From NCBI GenBank assembly GCA_002449555.1, contig DJXA01000050.1, positions 1 to 7,838 on the forward strand: a stretch of DNA of 7,838 nucleotides, written 5' to 3'. Shown here piece after piece: positions 1 to 6,474 of this stretch. A program made the translations under genes and the position numbers. Origin of the DNA: Atopobiaceae bacterium UBA7016 (lineage in GTDB: Bacteria > Actinomycetota > Coriobacteriia > Coriobacteriales > Atopobiaceae). Below the pieces are notes generated by a model. It saw only the letters and a program-made list of their open reading frames with translations, was not told the DNA's origin and did no database searches. How positions within the stretch are numbered: position 1 is the first letter of the stretch; the number at the start of each line of letters is the position of its first letter.

Positions 1-210
1 GCCGTTAACCAGGCCATCAAGGCCATCGCGATCGCTCGAGGCTTCCTCATTCCCACCGGTGTTGACATCTCCTGCGCTCCGACGTTTGCCGACATTGACA
101 TTGCGGGCGAGAGCCGCACGGCCATCAGGATCGCGGTCTACGTGCATCGCCTTGCTCCGCAGGCTGCGAAGCCGCAGGCAAGCGAAGACGGCGCCGTGGA
201 GCTCGTGTAG
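1..210 (+). CDS. spoVS: Stage V sporulation protein S (SpoVS) family, 3' part only
   Basis: The reading frame is open from base 1 to the TAG at 208-210, giving 69 residues; the start lies outside the window. The translation begins AVNQAIKAIAIARGFLIPTG and continues with VDISCAPTFADIDIAGESRTAI, which matches the second half of Bacillus SpoVS (LNQAVKAVAIARGFVAPSG, then VDLICIPAFTDIQIDGEERTAI) from memory. SpoVS is a small Alba-like nucleic-acid-binding protein needed for late sporulation in Bacillus, but it is also common in bacteria that do not sporulate, so sporulation should not be inferred. The protein runs about 20 residues past the usual SpoVS end (…IAVYVHRLAPQAAKPQASEDG…), an Ala/Pro/Glu-rich tail. 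It lies 3 bases before miaB on the same strand, so the two are probably cotranscribed. Family assignment is firm; the role here is unknown. Confidence 0.88.
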   Translation, partial: AVNQAIKAIAIARGFLIPTGVDISCAPTFADIDIAGESRTAIRIAVYVHRLAPQAAKPQASEDGAVELV

Positions 211-213
211 CGT

Positions 214-1584
214 ATGGCGCGCAAGAACGAACTGGTCGGGCTGACCTATCACATCGTCACGTTCGGATGCCAAATGAACCAGCACGACTCGGAGCGTGTC
301 TCTGGGTTGCTGGATGATTGCGGCTGCGTTGAGGTCGCCACGCTTGAGGAGGCCGACATCGCGGTCTTCATGACGTGCTGTGTGCGTGAGAACGCCGACA
401 CGCGCCTGTACGGGCAAGCCTCTGCCTTGGTGAGCATGGTGGCCCCTCCGTCGGGACGCCGTACGCTTGCCATCGGCGGATGCATCGCGCAGCGCGACGG
501 CGCACGCCTGCGGGAGCGCATCGCCAACGTTGACGTGGTGTTTGGCACAAGCGCCCTTGCAAGCCTCCCTGAGCTGCTGGTCGACGCGCGTACGCGCGCC
601 ACGGGCAAGCAGCCGCTCGTGGACGTCATCGAGGTGGGGCGCGAGTTCTCAACGGAGCTGCCGAGCCACCGTGCCCAGAGCTTCCACGCCTGGGTGCCCA
701 TCATGACGGGCTGCAACAACTTCTGCACGTACTGCATCGTGCCGTACGTCCGCGGCCGTGAGCGCAGCCGCGTGATGGAACGCGTGGTGGAGGAGTGCCA
801 GCAGCTGGTCAATGACGGCGTGCGCGAGATCTGCCTGCTGGGCCAGAACGTCAACTCCTACGGCAGGGACCTGTACGGCGAGCCGCGCTTTGCCGAGCTT
901 CTGCGCAAGGTGGGGGAGACGGGCATCGAGCGCATCCGCTTCACCTCGTCCAACCCGAAGGACCTCTCCGACGAGACCATCGCCGCCATGGCGGAGACGC
1001 CTGGCGTGATGCCGCAGCTCCACCTGGCCGTGCAGAGCGGCTCTACGCGCGTCCTGAAGGCAATGAACCGCTCGTACACGCGCGAGGAGTATCTTGAGTT
1101 GGTCAAGCGCCTCCGCGCTGCCATGCCCGACATCGCGCTCTCCACGGACATCATCGTGGGCTTCCCCGGTGAGACGGAAGAGGACTTCGAAGACACGCTC
1201 TCGCTGGTGCGTGAGGTCGGCTTCTCGTCTGCGTACACCTTCATCTATTCGAAGCGCGAGGGCACGCCGGCTGCCAAGGTGGACGATCCGACGTCGCGCG
1301 AGGTGATTCAGGAGCGCTTTGACCGCCTTGCCAGCTTGGTGGCTGAGCGGGCGCATGACGCCAACCAGCTGGACCTTGGCGCAACGGTTGAGGTGCTGGT
1401 AGAGGGCCCGTCCAAGCGCGATGGTTCGGTACTGGTTGGCCACAGTCGCAAGAACCAGACCGTGCATTTCAGGGCGCCTGAGGGCGTTGACGCCGCGTCT
1501 TTGGTGGGCAAGGTGTGCGACGTGCATGTGGACGAGGCGCGCACCTGGTACCTGTCAGGTGCGCTCGTGGGCGAGCCTCGATGA
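214..1584 (+). CDS. miaB: tRNA-2-methylthio-N6-dimethylallyladenosine synthase MiaB
   Basis: MiaB is a radical-SAM methylthiotransferase that adds a methylthio group to i6A37 of tRNAs reading UNN codons, giving ms2i6A37. The protein is 456 residues, close to the family norm. The N-terminal UPF0004 domain carries the cysteines for the auxiliary 4Fe-4S cluster: C19 (FGCQMN), C55 (TCCVRENA) and C90 (GGCIAQ). The radical-SAM motif CNNFCTYC provides C167, C171 and C174. A C-terminal TRAM RNA-binding domain spans roughly 385-451. TCCVRENA distinguishes it from RimO and MtaB. The residue before the TC is Met (FMTCC), where Asn is usual in the family. The ATG start lies 3 bases after spoVS, with a GGAG at 198-201 spaced 12 bases away, so initiation probably depends partly on coupling. 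The TGA overlaps the miaA ATG as ATGA; miaA makes this enzyme's substrate. Confidence 0.97.
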   Translation: MARKNELVGLTYHIVTFGCQMNQHDSERVSGLLDDCGCVEVATLEEADIAVFMTCCVRENADTRLYGQASALVSMVAPPSGRRTLAIGGCIAQRDGARLRERIANVDVVFGTSALASLPELLVDARTRATGKQPLVDVIEVGREFSTELPSHRAQSFHAWVPIMTGCNNFCTYCIVPYVRGRERSRVMERVVEECQQLVNDGVREICLLGQNVNSYGRDLYGEPRFAELLRKVGETGIERIRFTSSNPKDLSDETIAAMAETPGVMPQLHLAVQSGSTRVLKAMNRSYTREEYLELVKRLRAAMPDIALSTDIIVGFPGETEEDFEDTLSLVREVGFSSAYTFIYSKREGTPAAKVDDPTSREVIQERFDRLASLVAERAHDANQLDLGATVEVLVEGPSKRDGSVLVGHSRKNQTVHFRAPEGVDAASLVGKVCDVHVDEARTWYLSGALVGEPR

Positions 1585-2522
1585 CGTTGCCTATCCAGGT
1601 CGCGGCCATCGTCGGGCCGACTGCCTCTGGCAAGAGTAGCCTTGCCGAGCGCCTGGCCGCTCGACTCGGTACGTCCATCGTGTCCGTTGACGCGATGCAG
1701 GTGTATCGGGGCATGGATATCGGCACAGCCAAGTCGCTTCCCGCAACGCCAGGCGTCGAGCTTCTGATGGTCGACGTTGCGGACGTGTCAGACGATTATT
1801 CGGTGAGCCTGTTTCAGCATGACGCGCGTGCGTGCGTCGACGGCTTGCTTGCCCGCGGCGTTCCGGCCGTGCTGTGTGGCGGTACGGGTCTCTATCTGGA
1901 TGCCGTGATCGACGAGATGGACTTTCCCACTGGCGAGACGCGTGGGGCTACGAGGGCACGCTACGAGGCGCTCGCGGAGGAGCGTGGCGCAGAGGCGCTG
2001 CACGCCCTGCTTGCGGAGCGCGATGCAAAGTCGGCCGAGCTCATCCATCCACGCAATGTCAGGCGTGTGGTGCGCGCGCTTGAAATGCTCGACGAGGGCG
2101 TCTCGTACGCCACGCAAAACGCCAACCTTCGTGTGCGGGCGCCGCACTATCGCACTGCCATCTGGGGCATCACCATGGACCGTGCCTGCCTGTACCGTCG
2201 GATTGACCGACGTGTCGACGTGATGTTCGAGGCGGGGCTGGTGGATGAGGTGCGCCGGCTTGCCGATCAAGGACTCAGGGAGTCGGTGACGGCGCGGCAG
2301 GCCATCGGCTACAAAGAGGTGCTTGATGCGCTTGACGGACTCATCAGCATGGACGAAGCGCGCGACGTCATCAAGGCGCGCACGCGGCGCTATGCCAAGC
2401 GTCAGCTTTCGTGGCTGCGTCGTGACGGGCGAACCCGTTGGATTGACTATGACGTGGTGAGCGAAGATGAGGCAATAGCGATGATTCTTGACGTCCTTGA
2501 GAAGGGAGCGCTCGATGGGTAG
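1581..2522 (+). CDS. miaA: tRNA dimethylallyltransferase MiaA
   Basis: MiaA transfers a dimethylallyl group from DMAPP to N6 of A37 in tRNAs that read codons starting with U, producing i6A, the substrate of MiaB encoded just upstream. The start chosen is the ATG at 1581, overlapping the miaB stop (ATGA), and gives 313 residues. A longer in-frame start at 1515 would lie well inside miaB and puts 22 poorly conserved residues before the P-loop. Signatures in order: P-loop GPTASGKS (12-19), SVDAMQVYRGMDIGTAK with the substrate-contacting Asp and the DxxQxY-like segment, CGGTGLYLDAV, HPRNVRRVVRALE, ARQAIGYKE and RTRRYAKRQLSWLRRD. All the usual family blocks are present. No strong Shine-Dalgarno is visible directly ahead, so translation is probably coupled to miaB. 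Its 3' end overlaps hflX by 8 bases. Confidence 0.97.
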   Translation: MTLPIQVAAIVGPTASGKSSLAERLAARLGTSIVSVDAMQVYRGMDIGTAKSLPATPGVELLMVDVADVSDDYSVSLFQHDARACVDGLLARGVPAVLCGGTGLYLDAVIDEMDFPTGETRGATRARYEALAEERGAEALHALLAERDAKSAELIHPRNVRRVVRALEMLDEGVSYATQNANLRVRAPHYRTAIWGITMDRACLYRRIDRRVDVMFEAGLVDEVRRLADQGLRESVTARQAIGYKEVLDALDGLISMDEARDVIKARTRRYAKRQLSWLRRDGRTRWIDYDVVSEDEAIAMILDVLEKGALDG

Positions 2523-3816
2523 GTTCAAGCCTTTCTCGACGGCCCCACAGCCCGAGCGCGCGATTCTGGTGGGCGTGGATACGGGAAAGTCACCGTGGCC
2601 GCTTGAGGAGTCTCTGGCAGAGCTGGGACGCCTTGCCGAGACGGACGGCGCTGTGGTCGTTGGTACGATGACGCAGCGTCTTGACGCGCCGGTGCCGCGA
2701 ACGTTCATTGGCTCGGGAAAGACGCAGGAGCTGGTGCGCCTGGTGGATGCGCTCGAGGCTGACGTGGTCATCTTTGATGACGAGCTCACGCCGTCCCAGC
2801 AGTCCAATCTTGAGAAGGCGGTCAAGGAACCGCGCAAGGTCATCGATCGCACGGCCCTTATTCTTGACATCTTTGGAAACCACGCCAAGACCCGCGAGGG
2901 ACGGCTGCAGGTGCAGCTCGCGCAGCTGCAGTATCTGCTGCCGCGCCTGAGGGGCATGTGGAGCCACCTGGTCGGCGAGCAGACGCGCGGTGGCATCGGA
3001 AGCCGCTTTGGCCAGGGCGAGAGCCAGCTTGAGGTTGACCGCCGCCTCATCAGGGACCGCATCTCGTGGCTGCGCAAGGAGCTTGAGACCCTGGAGAAGC
3101 GTCGCGGCGTGCAGTCAAAGGCTCGTTGGGATGCGGGTGTCTACCGCGTGGCGCTCGTGGGATACACCAATGCGGGCAAGTCGACGCTGCTCAACCATCT
3201 GACGGGCTCTGACGTCTACGCCAAAGACGAGCTCTTTGCGACGCTTGACCCCACCACGCGCGCCCTCGACCTTGAAGAGGGACGAAAGATCACCATCACG
3301 GACACCGTGGGCTTCATCCAGAAGCTGCCGACCACGTTGGTGGAGGCGTTCAAGTCCACGCTTGCCGAGGTGGTTGCCGCCGACCTCATTCTGCTGGTGG
3401 TGGATGCGAGCGACCCCAACGCGTCCAAAGAGATTGACGCCGTGCGGCACGTGCTCAAGGACATTGGCGCCGCAGAGAAGCGTTCGGTCTTGGTGTTCAA
3501 CAAGCTTGACCTGCTTGACGAGGCGAAGACGCACGAGCTCTTGACGGCGTATCCCGATGCGGTGCAGATCTCGGCGCTGTCTGGGATGGGCATTCGTGGG
3601 CTGCTCTACCGCATCGCGCAGGAGGCAAGCGACGGCGACATCACCTGCACGGTGCTGATTCCCTACGAGAAGGGCATGCTGATGCGGATGGTGCACGAGC
3701 GCTGCCAGGTCATCAGCGAGCGCTATGAGGAGGGCGGCCTCATGGCAACCGTACGCGCCTCCGAGCGCATGGCCATGACGCTTGAGCCGTATCGCGTGGA
3801 CGGTGACGAGGCCTAG
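2515..3816 (+). CDS. hflX: GTPase HflX
   Basis: HflX is a translational GTPase of the Obg-HflX superfamily that binds the 50S subunit and splits stalled or stressed ribosomes. The start is the ATG at 2515, with AAGGGAG at 2502-2508 six bases ahead, giving 433 residues. An upstream in-frame start at 2488 lacks a comparable site. The N-terminal HflX domain includes FIGSGKTQEL and the glycine-rich linker GGIGSRFGQGESQLEVDRR (Gly166 opens GQGES; the family usually has GxGETQ, so Ser170 is a mild substitution). The G domain has G1 GYTNAGKST (216-224), G2 within FATLDPTTR, G3 DTVGF (263-267), G4 NKLD (329-332) and G5 SAL (353-355). It is the last gene of the rightward tRNA-modification operon. It ends on the same CTAG that terminates the convergent acyltransferase-family gene. 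Confidence 0.97.
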   Translation: MGRFKPFSTAPQPERAILVGVDTGKSPWPLEESLAELGRLAETDGAVVVGTMTQRLDAPVPRTFIGSGKTQELVRLVDALEADVVIFDDELTPSQQSNLEKAVKEPRKVIDRTALILDIFGNHAKTREGRLQVQLAQLQYLLPRLRGMWSHLVGEQTRGGIGSRFGQGESQLEVDRRLIRDRISWLRKELETLEKRRGVQSKARWDAGVYRVALVGYTNAGKSTLLNHLTGSDVYAKDELFATLDPTTRALDLEEGRKITITDTVGFIQKLPTTLVEAFKSTLAEVVAADLILLVVDASDPNASKEIDAVRHVLKDIGAAEKRSVLVFNKLDLLDEAKTHELLTAYPDAVQISALSGMGIRGLLYRIAQEASDGDITCTVLIPYEKGMLMRMVHERCQVISERYEEGGLMATVRASERMAMTLEPYRVDGDEA

Positions 3817-4592
3817 ACCAAAGCCTGAAGCCCCATGGTCAAGAGCAGAAGAACGGGTTGATGCAGCACATAGATGGGGAGCGCGTGCTGGCCAATCCAC
3901 TCAAGTGGGGCACAGGTGAGGCGCACGAGGATGCGGGGCGTGCCGTTCTCTTTCCAAGAGCGACCCATAGCGGTGCCGGAAAGATAGAGCAGCAGATAGG
4001 GGAGCGTGGGGTAGTAGTCTGCCGAGGCGAAGCCCGGACCGGGAATGCCGAGCCCTGCCAGATGAGGAATCTGATAGAGCTCTCGCGGAAGTGCCACGGA
4101 GAGGCTTCCCAGGCCAATAGTGCCGTGCGGAAGGTTGAGCAGGGCAAGGAAGCAAAGGAAGAGGATACAAGCCGCCAGGAAGCCGCGAGGCTTAAAGCCA
4201 AGGCGATCGAGAGCACAGCTTACAAGGGTGCAACTTCCCATGCAGTAGATGATGCCGTAGTTGATCGGCGTGTCCACCGCGGCGAGGGTGGTTACCACAA
4301 AGACGAGGGCAGCAACCGCTAGATACTTGCCCGAACGTCTCAGATTGTCGCGCGACCATGCAAACATGCAGCCAGCGATGAAGACAAAGGTCCACGAGAT
4401 GCTGCAGCGCCAAATGTCTTGCAGGGGAGGCGCAAACCAGTCGAGCGGCATGCCTGCGATGAAGCGTATGTCGTAGCAAAAGTGGAACAAGACCATCGAG
4501 ACAACGGAAAACCCGCGTAACACATCGAAGCCGTGTACGCGGGTGGTAGTTGCTGTTGACGCTTCAGGTTCTGCCAAGTGACGAGCAGCCAT
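3813..4592 (-). CDS. HGSNAT-type (DUF1624) integral membrane acyltransferase family protein
   Basis: This 259-residue protein is very hydrophobic, with about seven predicted membrane segments (roughly 27-45, 64-80, 90-107, 110-128, 138-156, 197-214 and 236-257). The opening motif GFDVLRGFSVVSMVLFHFCY (R26-G27, H37, then D41) and the closing segment LEWIGQHALPIYVLHQPVLL are typical of the bacterial heparan-alpha-glucosaminide N-acetyltransferase catalytic family (PF07786/DUF1624), recognised from memory. By family it may move acyl groups to a cell-envelope substrate across the membrane, but the acceptor is unknown and no bacterial function is settled. The start has an AGGAAG six bases ahead, and that ribosome-binding site overlaps the lexA stop region. 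Only 10 bases separate the two genes, so the gene is almost certainly cotranscribed with lexA. Its stop shares CTAG with the hflX stop on the other strand, leaving no room for a terminator between them. Confidence 0.85.
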   Translation of the reverse strand: MAARHLAEPEASTATTTRVHGFDVLRGFSVVSMVLFHFCYDIRFIAGMPLDWFAPPLQDIWRCSISWTFVFIAGCMFAWSRDNLRRSGKYLAVAALVFVVTTLAAVDTPINYGIIYCMGSCTLVSCALDRLGFKPRGFLAACILFLCFLALLNLPHGTIGLGSLSVALPRELYQIPHLAGLGIPGPGFASADYYPTLPYLLLYLSGTAMGRSWKENGTPRILVRLTCAPLEWIGQHALPIYVLHQPVLLLLTMGLQALV

Positions 4593-4602
4593 CGCACGCT
4601 TC

Positions 4603-5244
4603 CTATGAGATGGAGCGAATGAGCGCCGTAACTCGGCCGATGATGGATGCGTCCTTGACGTAGATGGGATTCATTGCGTCGTTCTCGGGCTGCAGGCGAA
4701 TCTGGTCCTTCTCACGATAGAAGGTCTTGACGGTGGCGGACTCGTCGATCAGTGCGACAACGATCTCTCCGTCATGGGCATCGTGCTGCTCACGAACGAT
4801 GACGTAATCACCATCGAAGATGCCAGCGTTGATCATAGACTGACCGCGCACCTTAAGAACAAAGGAGCTCGAGTCGCCCACGATACTGGTGGGCAGCGTA
4901 ATTGAGTCTTCAACGTTCTGCTCGGCAAGGATGGGAGTGCCCGCCGCAACGTTTCCCACGATGGGAAGCGTGATGACGTTGTTGTTAGCGTCTTGCGAAA
5001 CCGTAGCAAGATGCTGGGTGGTGTCGTCATTCACAACCTCAATGGTACGAGGCTTCTTGGAGTCTCGCCTGATGAGGCCACGCTCCTGCAGAACCTTGAG
5101 ATGCATGTGAACCGTAGAGGGCGAAGCCAGTCCGACCGCTGCACCAATCTCTCGCACCGAGGGCGGGAAGCCACGCTCGGCGGTGTAGGTGCAGATGTAA
5201 TCGTAGATTGCGGCCTGGCGCTTACTCAGTTTGTCTCTAGACAT
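4603..5244 (-). CDS. lexA: SOS response repressor LexA
   Basis: LexA represses SOS genes and cleaves itself when RecA filaments form after DNA damage. The start used is the ATG at 5244, preceded by AAGGAGG with optimal spacing, giving 213 residues. An in-frame ATG at 5268 would lie over the predicted -10 element and is unlikely. The N-terminal winged helix-turn-helix is at about 3-70 (PSVREIGAAVGLASPSTVHM is the recognition region), followed by an Asn/Thr-rich linker. The C-terminal S24-type domain contains the Ala101-Gly102 cleavage site (NVAAGTP), the nucleophile Ser136 (GQSM) and the general base Lys173 (ATVKTFY). All catalytic parts are intact. It is divergent from a LysM protein and probably cotranscribed with the membrane acyltransferase-family gene. 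A LexA box overlapping its own promoter implies autoregulation. Confidence 0.97.
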   Translation of the reverse strand: MSRDKLSKRQAAIYDYICTYTAERGFPPSVREIGAAVGLASPSTVHMHLKVLQERGLIRRDSKKPRTIEVVNDDTTQHLATVSQDANNNVITLPIVGNVAAGTPILAEQNVEDSITLPTSIVGDSSSFVLKVRGQSMINAGIFDGDYVIVREQHDAHDGEIVVALIDESATVKTFYREKDQIRLQPENDAMNPIYVKDASIIGRVTALIRSIS

Positions 5245-5266
5245 AGCTCCTCCTTCTCGTGAGTAC

Positions 5267-5295
5267 ATCGTAGCACGAAGTTTGGCTCAGCGCAA
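5267..5295 (-). promoter_or_regulatory. Putative lexA promoter
   Basis: On the - strand a -10 candidate TACGAT (5272-5267) lies 17 bases from a weak -35 candidate TTGCGC (5295-5290). Transcription would begin near 5260, leaving a leader of about 16 bases that includes the AAGGAGG ribosome-binding site. The -35 element overlaps the LexA box at 5293-5306, consistent with autorepression. The -35 is a poor match, so exact placement is uncertain. Confidence 0.45.
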
Positions 5296-5306
5296 ACAAT
5301 TGTTCC
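5293..5306. promoter_or_regulatory. LexA (SOS) box 1
   Basis: CAAACAATTGTTCC matches 8 of the 10 fixed positions of the Bacillus/actinobacterial LexA operator CGAAC-N4-GTTCG. The central AAACAATTGTTC is nearly a perfect inverted repeat. It overlaps the predicted lexA -35 and lies 11 bases upstream of the LysM-gene -35, so one dimer could control both directions. Confidence 0.75.
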
Positions 5307-5316
5307 GGATTTGTTC

Positions 5317-5346
5317 TTGACACAAACGGATGTGCGTAGATAATAA
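5317..5346 (+). promoter_or_regulatory. Promoter for the LysM gene (P1)
   Basis: A perfect -35 TTGACA (5317-5322) is followed by GATAAT (5339-5344, 16-base spacer) or TAATAA (5341-5346, 18-base spacer). Transcription from about 5350 would give a leader of about 95 bases before the ATG at 5445. This is the strongest sigma-70-type promoter in the window and has LexA box 2 within its spacer. Confidence 0.65.
5323..5336. promoter_or_regulatory. LexA (SOS) box 2
   Basis: CAAACGGATGTGCG matches 8 of the 10 fixed positions of CGAAC-N4-GTTCG. It sits exactly in the spacer between the -35 (5317-5322) and the -10 (about 5339-5346) of the rightward promoter, where a bound repressor would block RNA polymerase. 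Placement makes it credible, although its half-sites are less symmetric than those of box 1. Confidence 0.55.
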
Positions 5347-5360
5347 GGTACAGGCGTTCC

Positions 5361-5374
5361 GGTACAAACGTTCT
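5361..5374. promoter_or_regulatory. Weak third LexA-box candidate
   Basis: GGTACAAACGTTCT matches 7 of 10 fixed positions of CGAAC-N4-GTTCG, with one half-site (GTTC) intact. It would lie just downstream of the P1 start site. A 7/10 match is expected by chance about once in 200 bases, so this is only a candidate. Confidence 0.25.
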
Positions 5375-5380
5375 TTCTCG

Positions 5381-5415
5381 ACAAATCATTTGTTGTCCGG
5401 TCACACCGATATAAA
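5381..5415 (+). promoter_or_regulatory. Inverted repeat and possible second promoter ahead of the LysM gene
   Basis: ACAAAT-C-ATTTGT (5381-5393) is a perfect 13-base inverted repeat. An overlapping alternative, GACAA/TTGTC (5380-5384 with 5393-5397), could also form a hairpin in the leader. A TATAAA at 5410-5415 could be the -10 of a second promoter about 23 bases nearer the gene, with the inverted repeat occupying the -35 region. The sequence does not decide between an operator and an RNA structure. Confidence 0.3.
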
Positions 5416-5444
5416 TGTGCCGTACGCCAACGAGGGGAGTCACC

Positions 5445-5912
5445 ATGCAGTCGAAGCAGAATCGCATCACCTATCACACCAGCTACGTTACCTCCGGTAA
5501 CCTCGCGCTTGTTCCGTCCAATGCACCGGTCTTCACGGTAATCGAGGGCGGTGCGTCAAAGAGCGCATCTCAGGCGCGCGATCGTGTCGAGGAGCGTCGT
5601 GTTCAGCGCCAGGCTGTTGAGCGTCGTATGCATGTTCGGTGCTTTGCGGCGTTCGTTCTGGTGGTCATCGCCATCATTGGCGCATCACTTCTGTCTGATA
5701 GTTTGTTCTCTCAAGCATACGGTCGTGCTTTTGCTGACGTTGAGACCACGAGTGTCACGGTTGCTGCCGGTGATTCACTGTGGGAGATTGCCGAGGCACA
5801 TCCTGTCTCTGGTCGTAGCGTTCGTGATGTCATGCGCTGGATCGAGAACACCAATGACCTCAGCAATGCAACGCTGTTCGTAGGGCAGGAGCTCATCGTT
5901 CCAATTTCGTAA
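5445..5912 (+). CDS. Membrane-anchored LysM protein, probable SOS cell-division inhibitor (YneA/DivS-like)
   Basis: The ATG at 5445 follows GGGGAG (5434-5439) by five bases, giving 155 residues; an upstream in-frame start at 5415 lacks such a site. The first 65 residues are polar, with a strongly basic stretch at about 45-65 (rich in Arg and Glu). One membrane segment follows at about 66-83 (FAAFVLVVIAIIGASLL). The extracellular C-terminus is a single LysM domain, 103-153, with GDSLWEIA and LFVGQELIVP. The architecture, small size and divergence from lexA match YneA of Bacillus, DivS of Corynebacterium and Rv2719c of Mycobacterium, which halt septation during SOS. LexA boxes upstream support damage induction. 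The N-terminal cytoplasmic part is longer than in YneA as I recall it. Function is inferred from architecture and position, not from close sequence identity. Confidence 0.8.
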   Translation: MQSKQNRITYHTSYVTSGNLALVPSNAPVFTVIEGGASKSASQARDRVEERRVQRQAVERRMHVRCFAAFVLVVIAIIGASLLSDSLFSQAYGRAFADVETTSVTVAAGDSLWEIAEAHPVSGRSVRDVMRWIENTNDLSNATLFVGQELIVPIS

Positions 5913-5985
5913 GATGGTTGATACCGATATCGTGTTCTATGGCTTGTATGGTGCGCTAGTAGCGATGTAATGGAATCAGGTGTGC

Positions 5986-5991
5986 TATCTT
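5986..5991 (+). promoter_or_regulatory. Possible extended -10 promoter for nrdR-dut
   Basis: TGCTATCTT (5983-5991 region) fits an extended -10 (TG-N-TATNNT). No good -35 lies 17 bases upstream. It would start transcription near 5998, about 24 bases before nrdR. The 109-base gap after the LysM gene holds no clear terminator, so read-through from the LysM gene is equally possible. Confidence 0.3.
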
Positions 5992-6021
5992 CCTTAAGTA
6001 GTTTTCACGTAGGGAGATGAC

Positions 6022-6474
6022 ATGCGCTGTCCTAAATGTGGTTGTGACGAATCAAAGGTCGTCGACTCCCGTCCTTCAGAGAATAATGACGCCATTCGTC
6101 GTCGTCGTGAGTGCGCGAGCTGTGGGTTTCGCTTTACGACATACGAGCGTCGCGAAGAGATGCCGCTTATGGTTATCAAACGTGATGGTCGTAAAGAGAC
6201 CTTTGATCGTTTGAAGCTGATGCGTGGCTTGCTTACGGCAACGGTTAAGCGTGACATTCCGGTCGAGCGTCTCAACGAGCTGATTGACGACATCGAGTCC
6301 GAGCTGCGCGACACCGGTATCGTTGAGGTCGCGGCGCAGGACCTGGGCATGATGGTTCTGAAGCGTCTGGTCAACCTCGACAAGGTTGCATACGTGCGCT
6401 TTGCCTCGGTGTACCGCGACTTCAAGGACGTTGACGAGTTTAGCGAGGAGCTGAGGAGTCTTGATAGTGACTGA
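6022..6474 (+). CDS. nrdR: Transcriptional repressor NrdR
   Basis: NrdR senses ATP/dATP and represses ribonucleotide reductase genes. The protein is 150 residues, the usual length. The N-terminal zinc ribbon has C3, C6, C31 and C34 (MRCPKC and CASCGFRF), with the conserved VVDSRPSENNDAIRRRREC stretch between them. The ATP-cone domain follows from about 47 to 137, starting PLMVIKRDGRKETFDRLKL. The start has GGGAG (6012-6016) five bases ahead. It lies downstream of the lexA/LysM pair as in other actinobacteria and overlaps dut by 8 bases, which suggests an operon devoted to nucleotide pools. No convincing NrdR box (ACAC-AT-rich palindrome) is found near it, so autoregulation is not supported. 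Confidence 0.97.
   Translation: MRCPKCGCDESKVVDSRPSENNDAIRRRRECASCGFRFTTYERREEMPLMVIKRDGRKETFDRLKLMRGLLTATVKRDIPVERLNELIDDIESELRDTGIVEVAAQDLGMMVLKRLVNLDKVAYVRFASVYRDFKDVDEFSEELRSLDSD

Noticed and set aside
649..1527. Long - strand reading frame (292 codons) opposite miaB
   Set aside because: It lies entirely antisense to a complete MiaB with all motifs, and its His/Arg/Ala-rich translation is typical of a shadow frame in GC-rich DNA.
1788..3077. Long - strand reading frame (429 codons) across miaA and hflX
   Set aside because: It spans the junction of two intact, well-recognised genes, has low-complexity Arg/Ser/Pro content and no recognisable domain.
3816..3840. GACCA…TGGTC stem after hflX as a terminator
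   Set aside because: The stem is only five pairs with a 15-base loop and no T-tract, and it lies within the coding sequence of the opposite gene.
3858..4322. + strand frame of 154 codons inside the acyltransferase-family gene
   Set aside because: The opposite strand encodes a coherent membrane protein with family motifs; this frame is Glu/Lys-rich shadow sequence without a ribosome-binding site.
5402..5420. ACACCGATATAAATGTG as an NrdR box
   Set aside because: The arms are imperfect and the spacing does not fit the 16-base ACAC…GTGT consensus; it is better explained as a -10 region.
5226..5477. - strand frames covering the lexA/LysM intergenic region
   Set aside because: They run through the promoters, LexA boxes and both ribosome-binding sites and show no protein motif.
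5925..5938. LexA-box-like CGATATCGTGTTCT before nrdR
   Set aside because: Only 7 of 10 fixed positions match and one half-site is lost; matches this weak are expected by chance about every few hundred bases.
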